Below are positions 26,940-36,608 of a stretch of 64,000 bases of DNA, piece after piece. The notes under the pieces are model-generated. The model was not told the origin of the DNA and did not search any database. It saw nothing but the letters and a program-made list of their open reading frames with translations. Every line of letters begins with the position of its first letter. Position 1 is the first letter of the stretch. This stretch comes from Lichenihabitans psoromatis (GTDB lineage Bacteria > Pseudomonadota > Alphaproteobacteria > Rhizobiales > Beijerinckiaceae), in assembly GCF_004323635.1 (NCBI RefSeq), contig NZ_CP036515.1:2543501-2607500 (forward strand). The letters run 5' to 3'. Position numbers and translations under genes: made by a program.

Positions 26940-28532
26940 GTGACGCGTCGCTCCCTCAAAAGCACGCGGGCCACATGTCTCGTCATCGTCCTGGCTGGCG
27001 CGACGGCCGGGTGCACGTTCGACGAGACTAAGCCGGCGCTCGGGATCGCCACGCCGGCCAAATTCGATTACGGCGGCCCGAAAGCCGCACCGCCGATCAG
27101 CGCCGATTGGCCGGGTTTGTTCGGCTCGCCGGAGTTGACGCGCCTTGCGGCCGGCACGGCTAGCGGCAACCTCGACATTGCGGCAGCCGCAGCCCGCATC
27201 GTGCAGGCGCAAGCTCAGGTCGAACAGCAAAGCGCCGCCCTCTTTCCGCAACTCTCCGGCAGCGCCAACGCGCAGCGAACGTTCTCGCCCTCCACCACTT
27301 TCCGGAGTGGCTCGGGAACCGCGGGAGGCTCGGCCAGCAACCTGTTCCAGCTCGGCCTGACAGCGAGTTACGAGGTCGATTTCTGGGGCCGCAATGCCTA
27401 TACGAGCGTCGCGGCGGAGCAAAACGCTCTCGCGTCGCAGTTCTCGCGCGACACCGTGGCCTTGTCGTCCGTCGCCTCGGTCGTCAGCACCTATTTCACT
27501 CTGCTGTCGGCTCAGGATCGGCTGCGGATCGCGCGGGAGAACGTGCGGAGCGCCCGTGAGGTGCTGGAAGCCATCAAGGGCCGCCTCACGGTCGGAACCG
27601 TCACCGCTTTGGAGGTTGCCGAGCAGGAGAGCGTGGTCAACCAGCAATTGGCGACCATTCCGCTGCTTCAATTACAGGCCGATCAGGCCAGGACGCAGAT
27701 CGCCATCCTCATGGGGCGCACGCCCGAAAGCGTTCATGTCGCGGGCGGTTCGCTCAACGCATTGCGCTCGCCTCGCATTCCGGCCGGCGTTCCGTCCCAG
27801 TTGCTGCGGCGGCGACCCGACATCGCCTCGGCCGAGGCGACGCTGGCCTCTGCGGACGCCACCGTACAGGCGGCGCGGGCCGCCTTCTTTCCCTCCATCA
27901 CGCTCACGGGGAATGGCGGCGTCGAAAGTGCACTGCTACAGAATCTCCTCAAGCCGGAGGCGCTGTTTGGCACGATCGCCGGCGGCCTGACGCAACCGCT
28001 GTTCGACGGCTACACGTTGCAAGGCAACCTCGACCAGACGCGGGGCGTGCGCCGTGAGGATCTCGAAACCTATCGCAAAGCGATTTTGCAGTCGCTCGTC
28101 GACGTCGAAAACGCCCTGGTGGCGATCCGCCGCAACCTCGAACACGAAAAGCTTCTCGCCGATGTCGTGGTCTCCTCGCGCCGCGCCTATGACATCACAA
28201 AGGAGCGTTTGAAGCTCGGCACGATCGATATCGTGACCGTGCTCAACACTCAATTGACGCTGTTTGGGGCTGAGGACGCGGTCGCGGTTGCGAAACTGGC
28301 TCGTTTCCAAGCCATCGCCAGCTTGGCGCAAGCGCTCGGCGGCGGTTGGGTCTATCCAAAAACCGGGCCGGTCGAGCCGGCGATCGCATTTCCGGCGCCC
28401 CTGACCTATGGCATACCGGGACAGGCCATCGTTCCGCCCAATCAAGCTGCGACCGAGACGCATGAGCTTCTCGGCCAGCCCCCGATCCCGAGCGTCGGTC
28501 CGCCCTGGGCACCCGGGCTGGGGCCGACTTGA
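26940..28532 (+). CDS. Outer-membrane efflux lipoprotein (OprM/NodT type)
   Basis: The outer-membrane channel of a tripartite efflux pump. The signal ATCLVIVLAGATAGC has a lipobox ending at Cys, so the mature protein should be lipidated. Two outer-membrane efflux repeats follow (first ISADWPGLFGSPELTRLA, then RRRPDIASAEATLASADATVQAARAAFFPSITL), with long coiled-coil helices. Start GTG 26940 gives a normal 25-residue lipoprotein signal; GTG 26859 would add 27 residues. The long C-terminus is Pro-rich. It leads the operon with the adaptor (13 bp away) and two RND pumps. Confidence 0.9.
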   Translation: MTRRSLKSTRATCLVIVLAGATAGCTFDETKPALGIATPAKFDYGGPKAAPPISADWPGLFGSPELTRLAAGTASGNLDIAAAAARIVQAQAQVEQQSAALFPQLSGSANAQRTFSPSTTFRSGSGTAGGSASNLFQLGLTASYEVDFWGRNAYTSVAAEQNALASQFSRDTVALSSVASVVSTYFTLLSAQDRLRIARENVRSAREVLEAIKGRLTVGTVTALEVAEQESVVNQQLATIPLLQLQADQARTQIAILMGRTPESVHVAGGSLNALRSPRIPAGVPSQLLRRRPDIASAEATLASADATVQAARAAFFPSITLTGNGGVESALLQNLLKPEALFGTIAGGLTQPLFDGYTLQGNLDQTRGVRREDLETYRKAILQSLVDVENALVAIRRNLEHEKLLADVVVSSRRAYDITKERLKLGTIDIVTVLNTQLTLFGAEDAVAVAKLARFQAIASLAQALGGGWVYPKTGPVEPAIAFPAPLTYGIPGQAIVPPNQAATETHELLGQPPIPSVGPPWAPGLGPT

Positions 28533-28545
28533 AGCCAAGCGGTGA

Positions 28546-30093
28546 GTGTCATTGAAACGGTTTCTGTTCCTGCTCGTCCTTGTGGCGGTCGCGACGGTCT
28601 TCCTGGCCGAGCGTTACGTCTGGCTGCGCGATGCTATGCCCTGGTTGCCGCATCTGCCGTGGGCCAAGACCGAGACGGCCTCGACCGCCGCTGACGGCGC
28701 GGCTCTGGGGCAGGGCGCTGGCCGGCATCGCTCGGGTGGCGCGGCGGGAAAATCGGCCGCAGGCGGCGGACGTCGAGGCGGCTTCGGCGGACCGACGCCG
28801 GTGCTTGTGGCGCAGGCCCGCTACACCGACCTGCCGGTCACGGCAGACATTCTCGGGACCGTGCAGGCGACCAACACCGTCACGGTCAAGACGCAGGTCG
28901 ACGGCAAGTTGATCGAGGTGGATTTCCAAGAAGGGCAGGACGTCAAGAAGGGCGATATCCTGGCCCGGATCGATCCGGCCACCTATCAGGCCTCCTATGA
29001 TCAGGCGGTCGCCAAAAAAGCCCAGGACGACAGCATTCTGGCCAATGCCCAGGTCGATCTGATCCGCTATCAAAAGCTGGCCGAGACCCAATATGGCTCG
29101 CACCAGCAGGCCGATACGCAGAAGGCTCTGGTGACGCAGACACAGGCGATCGTGCAGCAGGATCAAGCCGCGATCGATAGCGCCAAGACGACATTGAACT
29201 ACGCCACGATCCGGTCACCAATCGATGGCCGCACTGGTATCCGGCTGGTGGATCAGGGCAACATCGTCCATGCGTCGGATACGACCGGAATCGTCACGGT
29301 GGCGCAGGTGCGGCCGATCTCCATCATCGTCAACCTGCCGCAGCAATATCTTGCCTCCGTCAACGCCTCCAATGCGCGTGGATCCTTGAAAGCCGAGGCG
29401 CGGGATGGTGACAACCGGAAGGTGATCGATACCGGCGTGCTGCAGGTGATCGACAATACCATCGACCAGACCACCGGAACCGTGAAGCTGAAGGCCAGTT
29501 TTCCGAACGACAAGCTGCAACTCTGGCCCGGTCAATTCGTCAACGTGCGGCTCTATATCGATATGCTGTCGCATGTCGTCGTGGTGCCGACCTCCGCGGT
29601 GCAGCGCGGTCCCGATGGCAGCTTCGTCTATGTGGTCGGCGACGCCGAAACGGTGAAGATGCAGCCGGTCACGGTGGGGCGGCAGACCGAGACCGATAGC
29701 GTCGTGACGGCAGGGCTTGAGGTGCCGGCCACGGTGGTGACGACCGGCTTCACACGGCTGACCGATGGTTCGAAGGTCACGATCTCGACCGCGACGGCAT
29801 CGGCCGGCGCCTCCGACGCACCCGTCGGTGGGGGCGAAGCCGTGCCGTCCGGCAAACAAGGCGAAACCGCACGGCCGAATGCTGCGGGCCAGCCCATGAT
29901 CCCGACAAGCGCGACGGGATCGGCGCCCGCCAGCGGCCACACGGGGGATGTTCCGGCCGAGACACCGGCCGCGTCCGCAACCCCGAACGACACACCGCCC
30001 GAGGCCGACCAGACGCGGCATCGTCACCGCGACGGTCGCAAGCCACGCGACGTCAATCAAAGCCAAAGTAACCCCGGACCGACCGCCAATTAA
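28546..30093 (+). CDS. RND efflux periplasmic adaptor (MdtA-like)
   Basis: Membrane-fusion protein of 515 residues. N-terminal membrane anchor (RFLFLLVLVAVATVFLAE), a Gly/Ala-rich linker (about 45-80), then lipoyl/barrel-sandwich halves (NTVTVKTQVDGKLIEVDFQEGQDVKKGDILARIDP and TIRSPIDGRTGIRLVDQGNIV), a helical hairpin between them, a beta barrel (GTVKLKASFPNDKLQLWPGQFVNVRL) and the membrane-proximal domain. It ends in a roughly 110-residue Pro/Thr/Ala/Gly-rich low-complexity tail, longer than in typical MdtA. GTG start. The next pump gene begins 12 bp downstream. Confidence 0.9.
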   Translation: MSLKRFLFLLVLVAVATVFLAERYVWLRDAMPWLPHLPWAKTETASTAADGAALGQGAGRHRSGGAAGKSAAGGGRRGGFGGPTPVLVAQARYTDLPVTADILGTVQATNTVTVKTQVDGKLIEVDFQEGQDVKKGDILARIDPATYQASYDQAVAKKAQDDSILANAQVDLIRYQKLAETQYGSHQQADTQKALVTQTQAIVQQDQAAIDSAKTTLNYATIRSPIDGRTGIRLVDQGNIVHASDTTGIVTVAQVRPISIIVNLPQQYLASVNASNARGSLKAEARDGDNRKVIDTGVLQVIDNTIDQTTGTVKLKASFPNDKLQLWPGQFVNVRLYIDMLSHVVVVPTSAVQRGPDGSFVYVVGDAETVKMQPVTVGRQTETDSVVTAGLEVPATVVTTGFTRLTDGSKVTISTATASAGASDAPVGGGEAVPSGKQGETARPNAAGQPMIPTSATGSAPASGHTGDVPAETPAASATPNDTPPEADQTRHRHRDGRKPRDVNQSQSNPGPTAN

Positions 30094-30105
30094 GACGCAA
30101 CCCTG

Positions 30106-33100
30106 ATGAACGTCTCGTCGCCCTTCATCCTCCGGCCTGTCGCCACATCGCTGCTCGCGGTGGCGGTGCTGCTGGCTGGGCTGCTGGGCTATAAGCAGCT
30201 CTCCGTTTCGGCGCTGCCGCAGGTCGATTTTCCCACCATTCAGGTCACGACCCAATTGCCGGGCGGCAACCCGGATACGATCGCGTCACTCGTCACGGCC
30301 TCGCTGGAGCGGCAATTCGGGCAGATCCCGGCGCTCGCCAACATGACGTCGCAAAGCTCCTTCGGGCTGAGCCAGATCACGCTGCAATTCAATCTCGACC
30401 GCGACATCGATGCGGCCGCGCAAGACGTGCAATCGGCCATCAACGCCGCCGCGTCGACGCTGCCGCGCAACCTGCCTTACCCGCCGACCTATTCCAAGGT
30501 GAACCCGGCCGATACGCCGATCGTGACGCTGGCCTTGACCTCGAAATCGGTTTCGCTGCGTGACCTGAGCGATGTCGCCGATACGCTTCTGGCGCCCCGC
30601 CTCAGCGAAGTGTCGGGCGTCGGTCATGTGTCGGTGCAGGGCAACATACGGCCCGCCGTCCGCATCCAGGCCGACCTGACCCGCATGGCCGCCTACCAAC
30701 TCGGTATGGAGGATCTGCGAAATGCCGTCGTGGCCGCCAATGTGGCCGGGTCGAAAGGCTCGCTGGACGGAAAGACCCAGGCTTACACGATCGCGGCCAA
30801 CGACCAGATCGAGGCGGCGGGTGCTTACAGGGACGTCGTCGTTGCCTATCGGAACAATTCGGCGGTTCTGGTGCGCGACATCGCCAGCGTGATCGACGGT
30901 GTCGAAAACGTGCGCGCCGCCGGCTGGTTTCAGGGCGATCCCGCCATCATCATCGACGTGCAGCGTCAGCCCGGCGCCAATGTGGTGCAGACCGTCGATC
31001 GCGTGCTGCAACAGCTACCTCGCCTTCGCACCGCGCTGGCGTCAGGAGCCAAACTCGAGGTGGTGCACGACTCGACCGACACCATCCGCGCCTCCATCGC
31101 GGACGTGCAGTTCACTCTCGTGTTGAGCTGCGCCCTCGTCGTGCTCGTGGTGCTGCTGTTTCTCCGTACGGTCCGGGCCACCATCATCGCAGCGGTGGCG
31201 CTGCCGCTGTCCATCATGGCGACGTTCGCGGTGATGGCCGCCTTCGGGTTCAGCCTCGACAATCTCTCGCTGATGGCGCTGACCATAGGCACCGGCTTCG
31301 TGGTCGACGATGCGATCGTGATGATCGAGAACGTGGTTCGCAAGATCGAAGATGGCGAGACGCCGCTTCAGGCCGCCCTCACCGGTGCGCGGCAGATCGG
31401 TTTTACAGTCATCTCGTTGACCGTGTCGCTGATCGCGGTCTTCATCCCGCTGTTGTTCATGACGGGACTCGTGGGCCGCATGTTCCGTGAATTCGCTCTC
31501 ACGCTAACGTTCGCGGTGATCGTCTCGGCCGTCGTGTCGCTGACCCTGACGCCGATGATGTGCGGACGCCTGCTGCGCGCCACGCCCGATCGCGAGACTT
31601 GGCTGATGCGGATGGTCGAAAAACCGATCACCTGGATGGCGACGCTCTACGGGAACACCCTAGGCTGGGCTCTCCGCCGCCAAAGCCTGATGCTGCTGCT
31701 GACGCTGGGAACGCTCGGGCTCACGGTTTATCTCTACGTCATCATCCCGAAAGGCTTTCTGCCCAAGCAGGATACCGGGCTGCTGACCGTCGTGATCGAG
31801 GGGTCTCCGACCTCATCCTTCGCGGCCATGACACGCCTTCAGGATCAGGCTGGCGCGATTCTGCGGCGCGATCCCGACGTGACGGCCGTGACGGCGGTGC
31901 TTGGCATCGGCACGCTGAACCCGACCTCGAACGTCGCCTCGCTTCAGGTCGGGCTCCGTCCGGCCGATCAGCGCAGCCAGACCTCGACCGAGATCGGCGA
32001 CCGCATGCGGACCGCGCTGCTCACGATCCCGGGCGTGACGCCTTACGTGAAGCCGATCCAGGACATCCAGATCGCCACGCAGCAAAGCCGCTCGCAATAT
32101 CAATATACGTTGGTCGGGACGGATGCGACGCAGGTACAGACCTGGTCCGACAAGCTCCTGGCCGAACTTCGGGCCGTGCCGATCCTGTCCCAAGTCGCAG
32201 GTGAAACGCAGACCGGCGGACTTCGCGCTTTCGTCGATATCGACCGGCAGAAGGCGGGCCGGCTTGGCGTCAACATGCAACTGATCGACGACACGTTGAA
32301 CGACGCTTTCGCGCAGCGGCAAATCTCGACCATCTACGCGCAATCCAATCAATATCGCGTGATCCTCGAAGCCGCGCCGCAATATCAGACCGATCCCAAT
32401 GTGCTCGACAAGCTCTATGTCGGCATCGTTGGCGGGGCCGAAGTGCCGCTGGTGTCGCTCGCGACCTTGAAGCGGACCACCGCGCCGCTATCGATCGACC
32501 ATCAAGAGCAATTTCCGGCGTCGACGATCAGCTTCGATCTCAGCGAGGGCGCATCGCTCGGGCAGGCCGTGACGGCCATCAAACAGGCTGAGACCGATAT
32601 CGGTATGCCGCCCTCGATCGCCGGCTCATTCGGGGCCGACGCGGCGGAATTCACCAATTCGCTGGCAAGCGAGCCGATGCTGGTGCTGGCCGCCGTCGTC
32701 ACGATCTACCTGGTGCTCGGCATCCTCTACGAAAGCTACATCCACCCGCTGACGATCCTGTCGACGCTGCCGTCGGCAGGGGTCGGGGCGTTGCTGGCAC
32801 TGATCCTCTGCGGTCATGAACTCTCGATCGTGGCGCTGATCGGCATCATCCTGCTGATGGGCATCGTTAAGAAAAACGCCATCATGATGATCGATTTCGC
32901 GCGCGAGGCCGAGCGTGTCGAGGGGTTGTCGCCCCTGGATGCCATTGTGAAAGCCTGCCACCTGCGCTTTCGGCCCATCATGATGACGACTCTCGCGGCG
33001 CTGTTCGGTGCCATTCCGCTGGCCCTCGCCCATGGCAGCGGCTCTGAGCTTCGCGTCCCACTCGGCATCTCGATCGTGGGCGGCCTTCTGCTCAGCCAGT

Positions 33101-33315
33101 TGCTCACGCTTTACACGACGCCCGTGATCTACCTGCAACTCGGCCGGGTCGGTGCACGGTTGGGGCTCCGCGACACGCCGCTCTATGATCCGGAGGATGA
33201 CCTCGAGGTCGATGCCGCGGGCGCGTCCCGCCCCTTCGGTCCGCCCTCGCTCCCGGGCCAGCTGCATGACGGGGACGGCGAGGCGCCCACCATTCCGTCG
33301 CGGGCGGCCGAATAA
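30106..33315 (+). CDS. RND multidrug efflux permease, MdtB-like
   Basis: A 1069-residue inner-membrane proton/drug antiporter of the HAE1 family, closest in pattern to MdtB. Start MNVSSPFILRPVATSLLAVAVLL; large periplasmic loops; helix-4 proton-relay pair in TGFVVDDAIVMIENV; helix-10 Lys in GIVKKNAIMMIDFA. It is cotranscribed with a second, non-identical RND pump whose ATG overlaps its stop (TAATG), the arrangement of MdtBC, where two pumps form a heterotrimer. The substrate is unknown. Confidence 0.93.
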   Translation: MNVSSPFILRPVATSLLAVAVLLAGLLGYKQLSVSALPQVDFPTIQVTTQLPGGNPDTIASLVTASLERQFGQIPALANMTSQSSFGLSQITLQFNLDRDIDAAAQDVQSAINAAASTLPRNLPYPPTYSKVNPADTPIVTLALTSKSVSLRDLSDVADTLLAPRLSEVSGVGHVSVQGNIRPAVRIQADLTRMAAYQLGMEDLRNAVVAANVAGSKGSLDGKTQAYTIAANDQIEAAGAYRDVVVAYRNNSAVLVRDIASVIDGVENVRAAGWFQGDPAIIIDVQRQPGANVVQTVDRVLQQLPRLRTALASGAKLEVVHDSTDTIRASIADVQFTLVLSCALVVLVVLLFLRTVRATIIAAVALPLSIMATFAVMAAFGFSLDNLSLMALTIGTGFVVDDAIVMIENVVRKIEDGETPLQAALTGARQIGFTVISLTVSLIAVFIPLLFMTGLVGRMFREFALTLTFAVIVSAVVSLTLTPMMCGRLLRATPDRETWLMRMVEKPITWMATLYGNTLGWALRRQSLMLLLTLGTLGLTVYLYVIIPKGFLPKQDTGLLTVVIEGSPTSSFAAMTRLQDQAGAILRRDPDVTAVTAVLGIGTLNPTSNVASLQVGLRPADQRSQTSTEIGDRMRTALLTIPGVTPYVKPIQDIQIATQQSRSQYQYTLVGTDATQVQTWSDKLLAELRAVPILSQVAGETQTGGLRAFVDIDRQKAGRLGVNMQLIDDTLNDAFAQRQISTIYAQSNQYRVILEAAPQYQTDPNVLDKLYVGIVGGAEVPLVSLATLKRTTAPLSIDHQEQFPASTISFDLSEGASLGQAVTAIKQAETDIGMPPSIAGSFGADAAEFTNSLASEPMLVLAAVVTIYLVLGILYESYIHPLTILSTLPSAGVGALLALILCGHELSIVALIGIILLMGIVKKNAIMMIDFAREAERVEGLSPLDAIVKACHLRFRPIMMTTLAALFGAIPLALAHGSGSELRVPLGISIVGGLLLSQLLTLYTTPVIYLQLGRVGARLGLRDTPLYDPEDDLEVDAAGASRPFGPPSLPGQLHDGDGEAPTIPSRAAE

Positions 33316-36300
33316 TGGGCTTCTCCGACCCCTTCATCCGGCGCCCGATCGGCACCACGCTGATGTGTGTCGGATTGTTCCTGGCCGGGGTTGTGGCCTA
33401 TTTTCAGCTTCCGGTCGCTAGCCTGCCGTCAGTCGAGTTTCCGGTCGTCCGTGTCAGCGCGTCACGGCCCGGCGCCGATCCCGCCACGATGGCCGCGACG
33501 GTCGCGGCGCCGCTCGAGCGGCGGTTGGCCGAAATCTCCGGCGTCACCGAACTGACCTCGACCAGCACGCTCGGCTCGACCTCGATCTCGATCCAGTTCG
33601 ATCTCAGCCGCAATGCGGATGATGCGGCGCGCGATGTGCAAGCCGCTCTCAACGCCGCGGCCACAGACCTGCCCAGCGACCTGCCGACGCTGCCGGTCTA
33701 CCGGAAGGCAAATTCGGCCGCCGCGCCGGTCATCATTCTGGCGCTCACGTCGAAAAATCTGCCGACGACAGCGCTGTACGATGCTGCCGATACCGTTCTG
33801 GCCCAACGCATTTCGCAGGTCGAAGGCGTGGCGGAAGTCACGGTCAACGGCGCCGACCAGCCCGCCGTCCGGGTGCAGATCGATCCATCGCGGCTCGCCG
33901 CCATGGGGCTCGCACTTGACGATGTGCGAGCCGCCATCGCCAACGCCAATGTGGGCGAGGCGGTGGGCGGATTCGATGGGCCGGACCTTGCTGAGACGCT
34001 GGCGACCAGCGACCGGCTGAATACGCCGGACGACTACAAGGGCATCATCGTCAAAAACACCAACGGCGTCGTGGTGAAACTCAGCGACGTTGCGGATGTG
34101 CAGCAGGGCGTCCGCACGCGCCGCGCCGCGGGCTGGTATAACAAGAAGCCGTCGATCCTCCTGATTGTCACCAAGCAGCCGACCGCCAACGTGATCGACA
34201 CGGTCGACAGGGTGAAGGCGCTGCTGCCGCAGATGCAGCAGTTTCTCCCGGCCGGCGTCGATATTTCGATCTTCAGCGATCGTACGACCACGATCAGGGC
34301 CAGTGTCGAGGATATCCAGTTCACGCTTCTGCTGACCATCGGGCTGGTCATGGGCGTCGTGCTGGTGTTTCTGCGCCGCCTCACCCCTACGCTCGCGGCG
34401 GGTGCGGCCGTGCCGCTGTCGCTGGCCGGAACGGTGCTGATGATGTGGCTGTCGGGCTTCAGCCTCGACAACCTCTCGCTGATGGCCATCACGATCTCGG
34501 TTGGATTCGTGGTCGACGATGCCATCGTCATGATCGAGAACGTGACCCGCAACATCGAGACCGGCATGAAGCCCCGCGCCGCCGCGATGCTCGGCGCACG
34601 GCAGATCGGCTTTACGGTTTTGTCGATCAGTGCGTCGCTGCTGGCCGCCTTCGTGCCGCTGTTGTTCATGCCGGGCCTGATCGGCATCTTCTTCCGCGAA
34701 TTCTCGCTGACGCTTGCCTATGCGGTGGTCGTTTCGACGGTGGTGTCGCTGACCCTGACACCGATGCTCTGCGCCCACTTCATGACGCATGACCGGGATC
34801 GACGGGAAACGCGCTTCGACAAAATCGTCGAGGGGATCCTCGGTTGGCTCATCGCAATCTATGCGTCGTCGCTCAAGGTCACGCTTCGGCATCCGTGGCT
34901 GATGGTGCTGGTCATGCTGGCGACGATCGGGTTGACGGTCGTTCTGTTCGGCACCACGCCGAAAGGCTTCTTCCCGCAGGACGACGCGGGGCTCATCATG
35001 GGCATGACCGAGGCGTCGGCGGATTCCTCGTTCACCGCCATGTCGGCCTTGCAGCAGGAACTGGCCGATCGGGTCGAAAAGGATCCGGCCGTGGATGGGG
35101 TCGGCTCCTTCATCGGTGGCGGCCGTGGCTCGGGCAATCAGGGCAGCTTGTTCATCAGCCTGAAACCGGTTGACCAGCGGGAGCCGATCACCGAGGTGAT
35201 CGACCGCCTGCGCCGCAAGGTCGCCCATGTCGCTGGCATCTCGTTGTTCATGGTGCCGGTGCAGGATCTTCGGGCTGGCGCTCGCCAAGGCAAGGCACAA
35301 TATCAATTCACGCTTTGGGACAGCAATCTCGCCGAACTGGTCGAGTGGCAACCCAAGGTCTTGGCTCGGATGAAGCAGGTGCCCGGCCTTGTCGACGTGT
35401 CGACCGATCGCGAGCAGGGCGGCCTCCAGGTCGATGTCGTGATCGATCGGCTCAAAGCCGCCCGCCTCGGTGTGCAGATGCAGGCGATCGACAACGCCCT
35501 GAACAACGCGTTTGGCGAGCGGCAGATCTCGACCATCTACACTCAGCGCAATCAATATCGCGTGGTTCTGGAGGTCGCGCTCCGCAATCAACGTGATCCG
35601 ATCGACATCACGAAAATCTATGTGCCGGGGACCCGCCCCGTTTCGGGGGGGCTGAACGCCTCCGGCACGACCGCGATCGCGGCTGTCAGCGATGGCCAGC
35701 AAGGCGCGACCGCCGAGGTGCCGCTGACCGCCTTCGCGCATCTCGAGCGCAGTGCGGCGGCCCTCGTGGTCAATCACCAGGGCTCGTTCCCCTCGATCAC
35801 CATCTCGTATAATCTCACGCCGGGTGCGAGCCTCGACGCCAGCACGGCGGCGGTGTTGCAGGCGGTGGCCGAGATGCATCTGCCAGACGGGCTGCATGCC
35901 GAATTTGCGGGCGACGCGCAATTATTCCAGCAGAGCGGCGGCGGGCAGGGGATGCTGATCCTGGCGGCCTTATTCGCCATGTATATCATCCTGGGCGTTC
36001 TCTACGAGAGCCTGATCCACCCGATCACCATCATCTCAACGCTCCCCTCCGCCGGCCTCGGCGCACTGGTGGCCCTCAACGCCGTCGGCATGGAACTCAC
36101 GCTCATCGCCTTCGTGGGCATCATCCTGCTGATCGGCATCGTCAAAAAGAACGGCATCATGCTGGTGGATTTCGCCATCGGGGCCGAACGGGCCCGGTCG
36201 CTGACGCCCGAGGTCGCAATCTACGAAGCCTGCCTCGAACGGTTTCGGCCCATCCTCATGACGACGCTCGCGGCGCTGCTCGGGGCGCTGCCGCTGGCGC

Positions 36301-36497
36301 TCGGCACGGGGGTCGGGGCGGAACTCCGGCGCCCGCTCGGCGTCACCATCGTGGGTGGTCTGATCCTCAGCCAGGTGCTGACGCTTTATACTACGCCCGC
36401 CATGTATGTGGTGCTCAGCCGATTGCGGGCGCGGTGGATGCAGTTGCGGCGCAAGGCGGCTCCCGCGCCGATGCCGCTTCCCGCGCCGGGAGAATAG
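33315..36497 (+). CDS. RND multidrug efflux permease, MdtC-like
   Basis: A 1060-residue partner pump. Start MGFSDPFIRRPIGTTLMCVGLFL overlaps the upstream stop by one base. The proton-relay Asp pair in VGFVVDDAIVMIENV and Lys in GIVKKNGIMLVDFA are intact, so both subunits look catalytically competent for proton movement. Compared with its neighbour it has an inserted Ser/Gly segment in the second porter domain (VPGTRPVSGGLNASGTTAIAA). It is the last gene of the efflux operon; no regulator gene is linked. Confidence 0.93.
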   Translation: MGFSDPFIRRPIGTTLMCVGLFLAGVVAYFQLPVASLPSVEFPVVRVSASRPGADPATMAATVAAPLERRLAEISGVTELTSTSTLGSTSISIQFDLSRNADDAARDVQAALNAAATDLPSDLPTLPVYRKANSAAAPVIILALTSKNLPTTALYDAADTVLAQRISQVEGVAEVTVNGADQPAVRVQIDPSRLAAMGLALDDVRAAIANANVGEAVGGFDGPDLAETLATSDRLNTPDDYKGIIVKNTNGVVVKLSDVADVQQGVRTRRAAGWYNKKPSILLIVTKQPTANVIDTVDRVKALLPQMQQFLPAGVDISIFSDRTTTIRASVEDIQFTLLLTIGLVMGVVLVFLRRLTPTLAAGAAVPLSLAGTVLMMWLSGFSLDNLSLMAITISVGFVVDDAIVMIENVTRNIETGMKPRAAAMLGARQIGFTVLSISASLLAAFVPLLFMPGLIGIFFREFSLTLAYAVVVSTVVSLTLTPMLCAHFMTHDRDRRETRFDKIVEGILGWLIAIYASSLKVTLRHPWLMVLVMLATIGLTVVLFGTTPKGFFPQDDAGLIMGMTEASADSSFTAMSALQQELADRVEKDPAVDGVGSFIGGGRGSGNQGSLFISLKPVDQREPITEVIDRLRRKVAHVAGISLFMVPVQDLRAGARQGKAQYQFTLWDSNLAELVEWQPKVLARMKQVPGLVDVSTDREQGGLQVDVVIDRLKAARLGVQMQAIDNALNNAFGERQISTIYTQRNQYRVVLEVALRNQRDPIDITKIYVPGTRPVSGGLNASGTTAIAAVSDGQQGATAEVPLTAFAHLERSAAALVVNHQGSFPSITISYNLTPGASLDASTAAVLQAVAEMHLPDGLHAEFAGDAQLFQQSGGGQGMLILAALFAMYIILGVLYESLIHPITIISTLPSAGLGALVALNAVGMELTLIAFVGIILLIGIVKKNGIMLVDFAIGAERARSLTPEVAIYEACLERFRPILMTTLAALLGALPLALGTGVGAELRRPLGVTIVGGLILSQVLTLYTTPAMYVVLSRLRARWMQLRRKAAPAPMPLPAPGE

Positions 36498-36608
36498 TGC
36501 GGCATCCCGCCATATCACAAATTCGACATAGGCTTGTCGTCTCCACGCTAGACGCTTGCGCGCCGGACCATCACAAAGACGGCACGTGCCCCCCGGAGCC
36601 TTGTCGAC

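Noticed and set aside
33462..35921. An 819-codon minus-strand open frame opposite the second RND pump
   Set aside because: It is a His/Arg/Gln-rich shadow caused by strong third-position GC bias. The RND protein on the plus strand is fully conserved over the same bases.
30106..36497. Tandem RND genes taken as a recent duplication
   Set aside because: The two proteins differ throughout and match the ancient MdtB/MdtC pair; this is not a local duplication.
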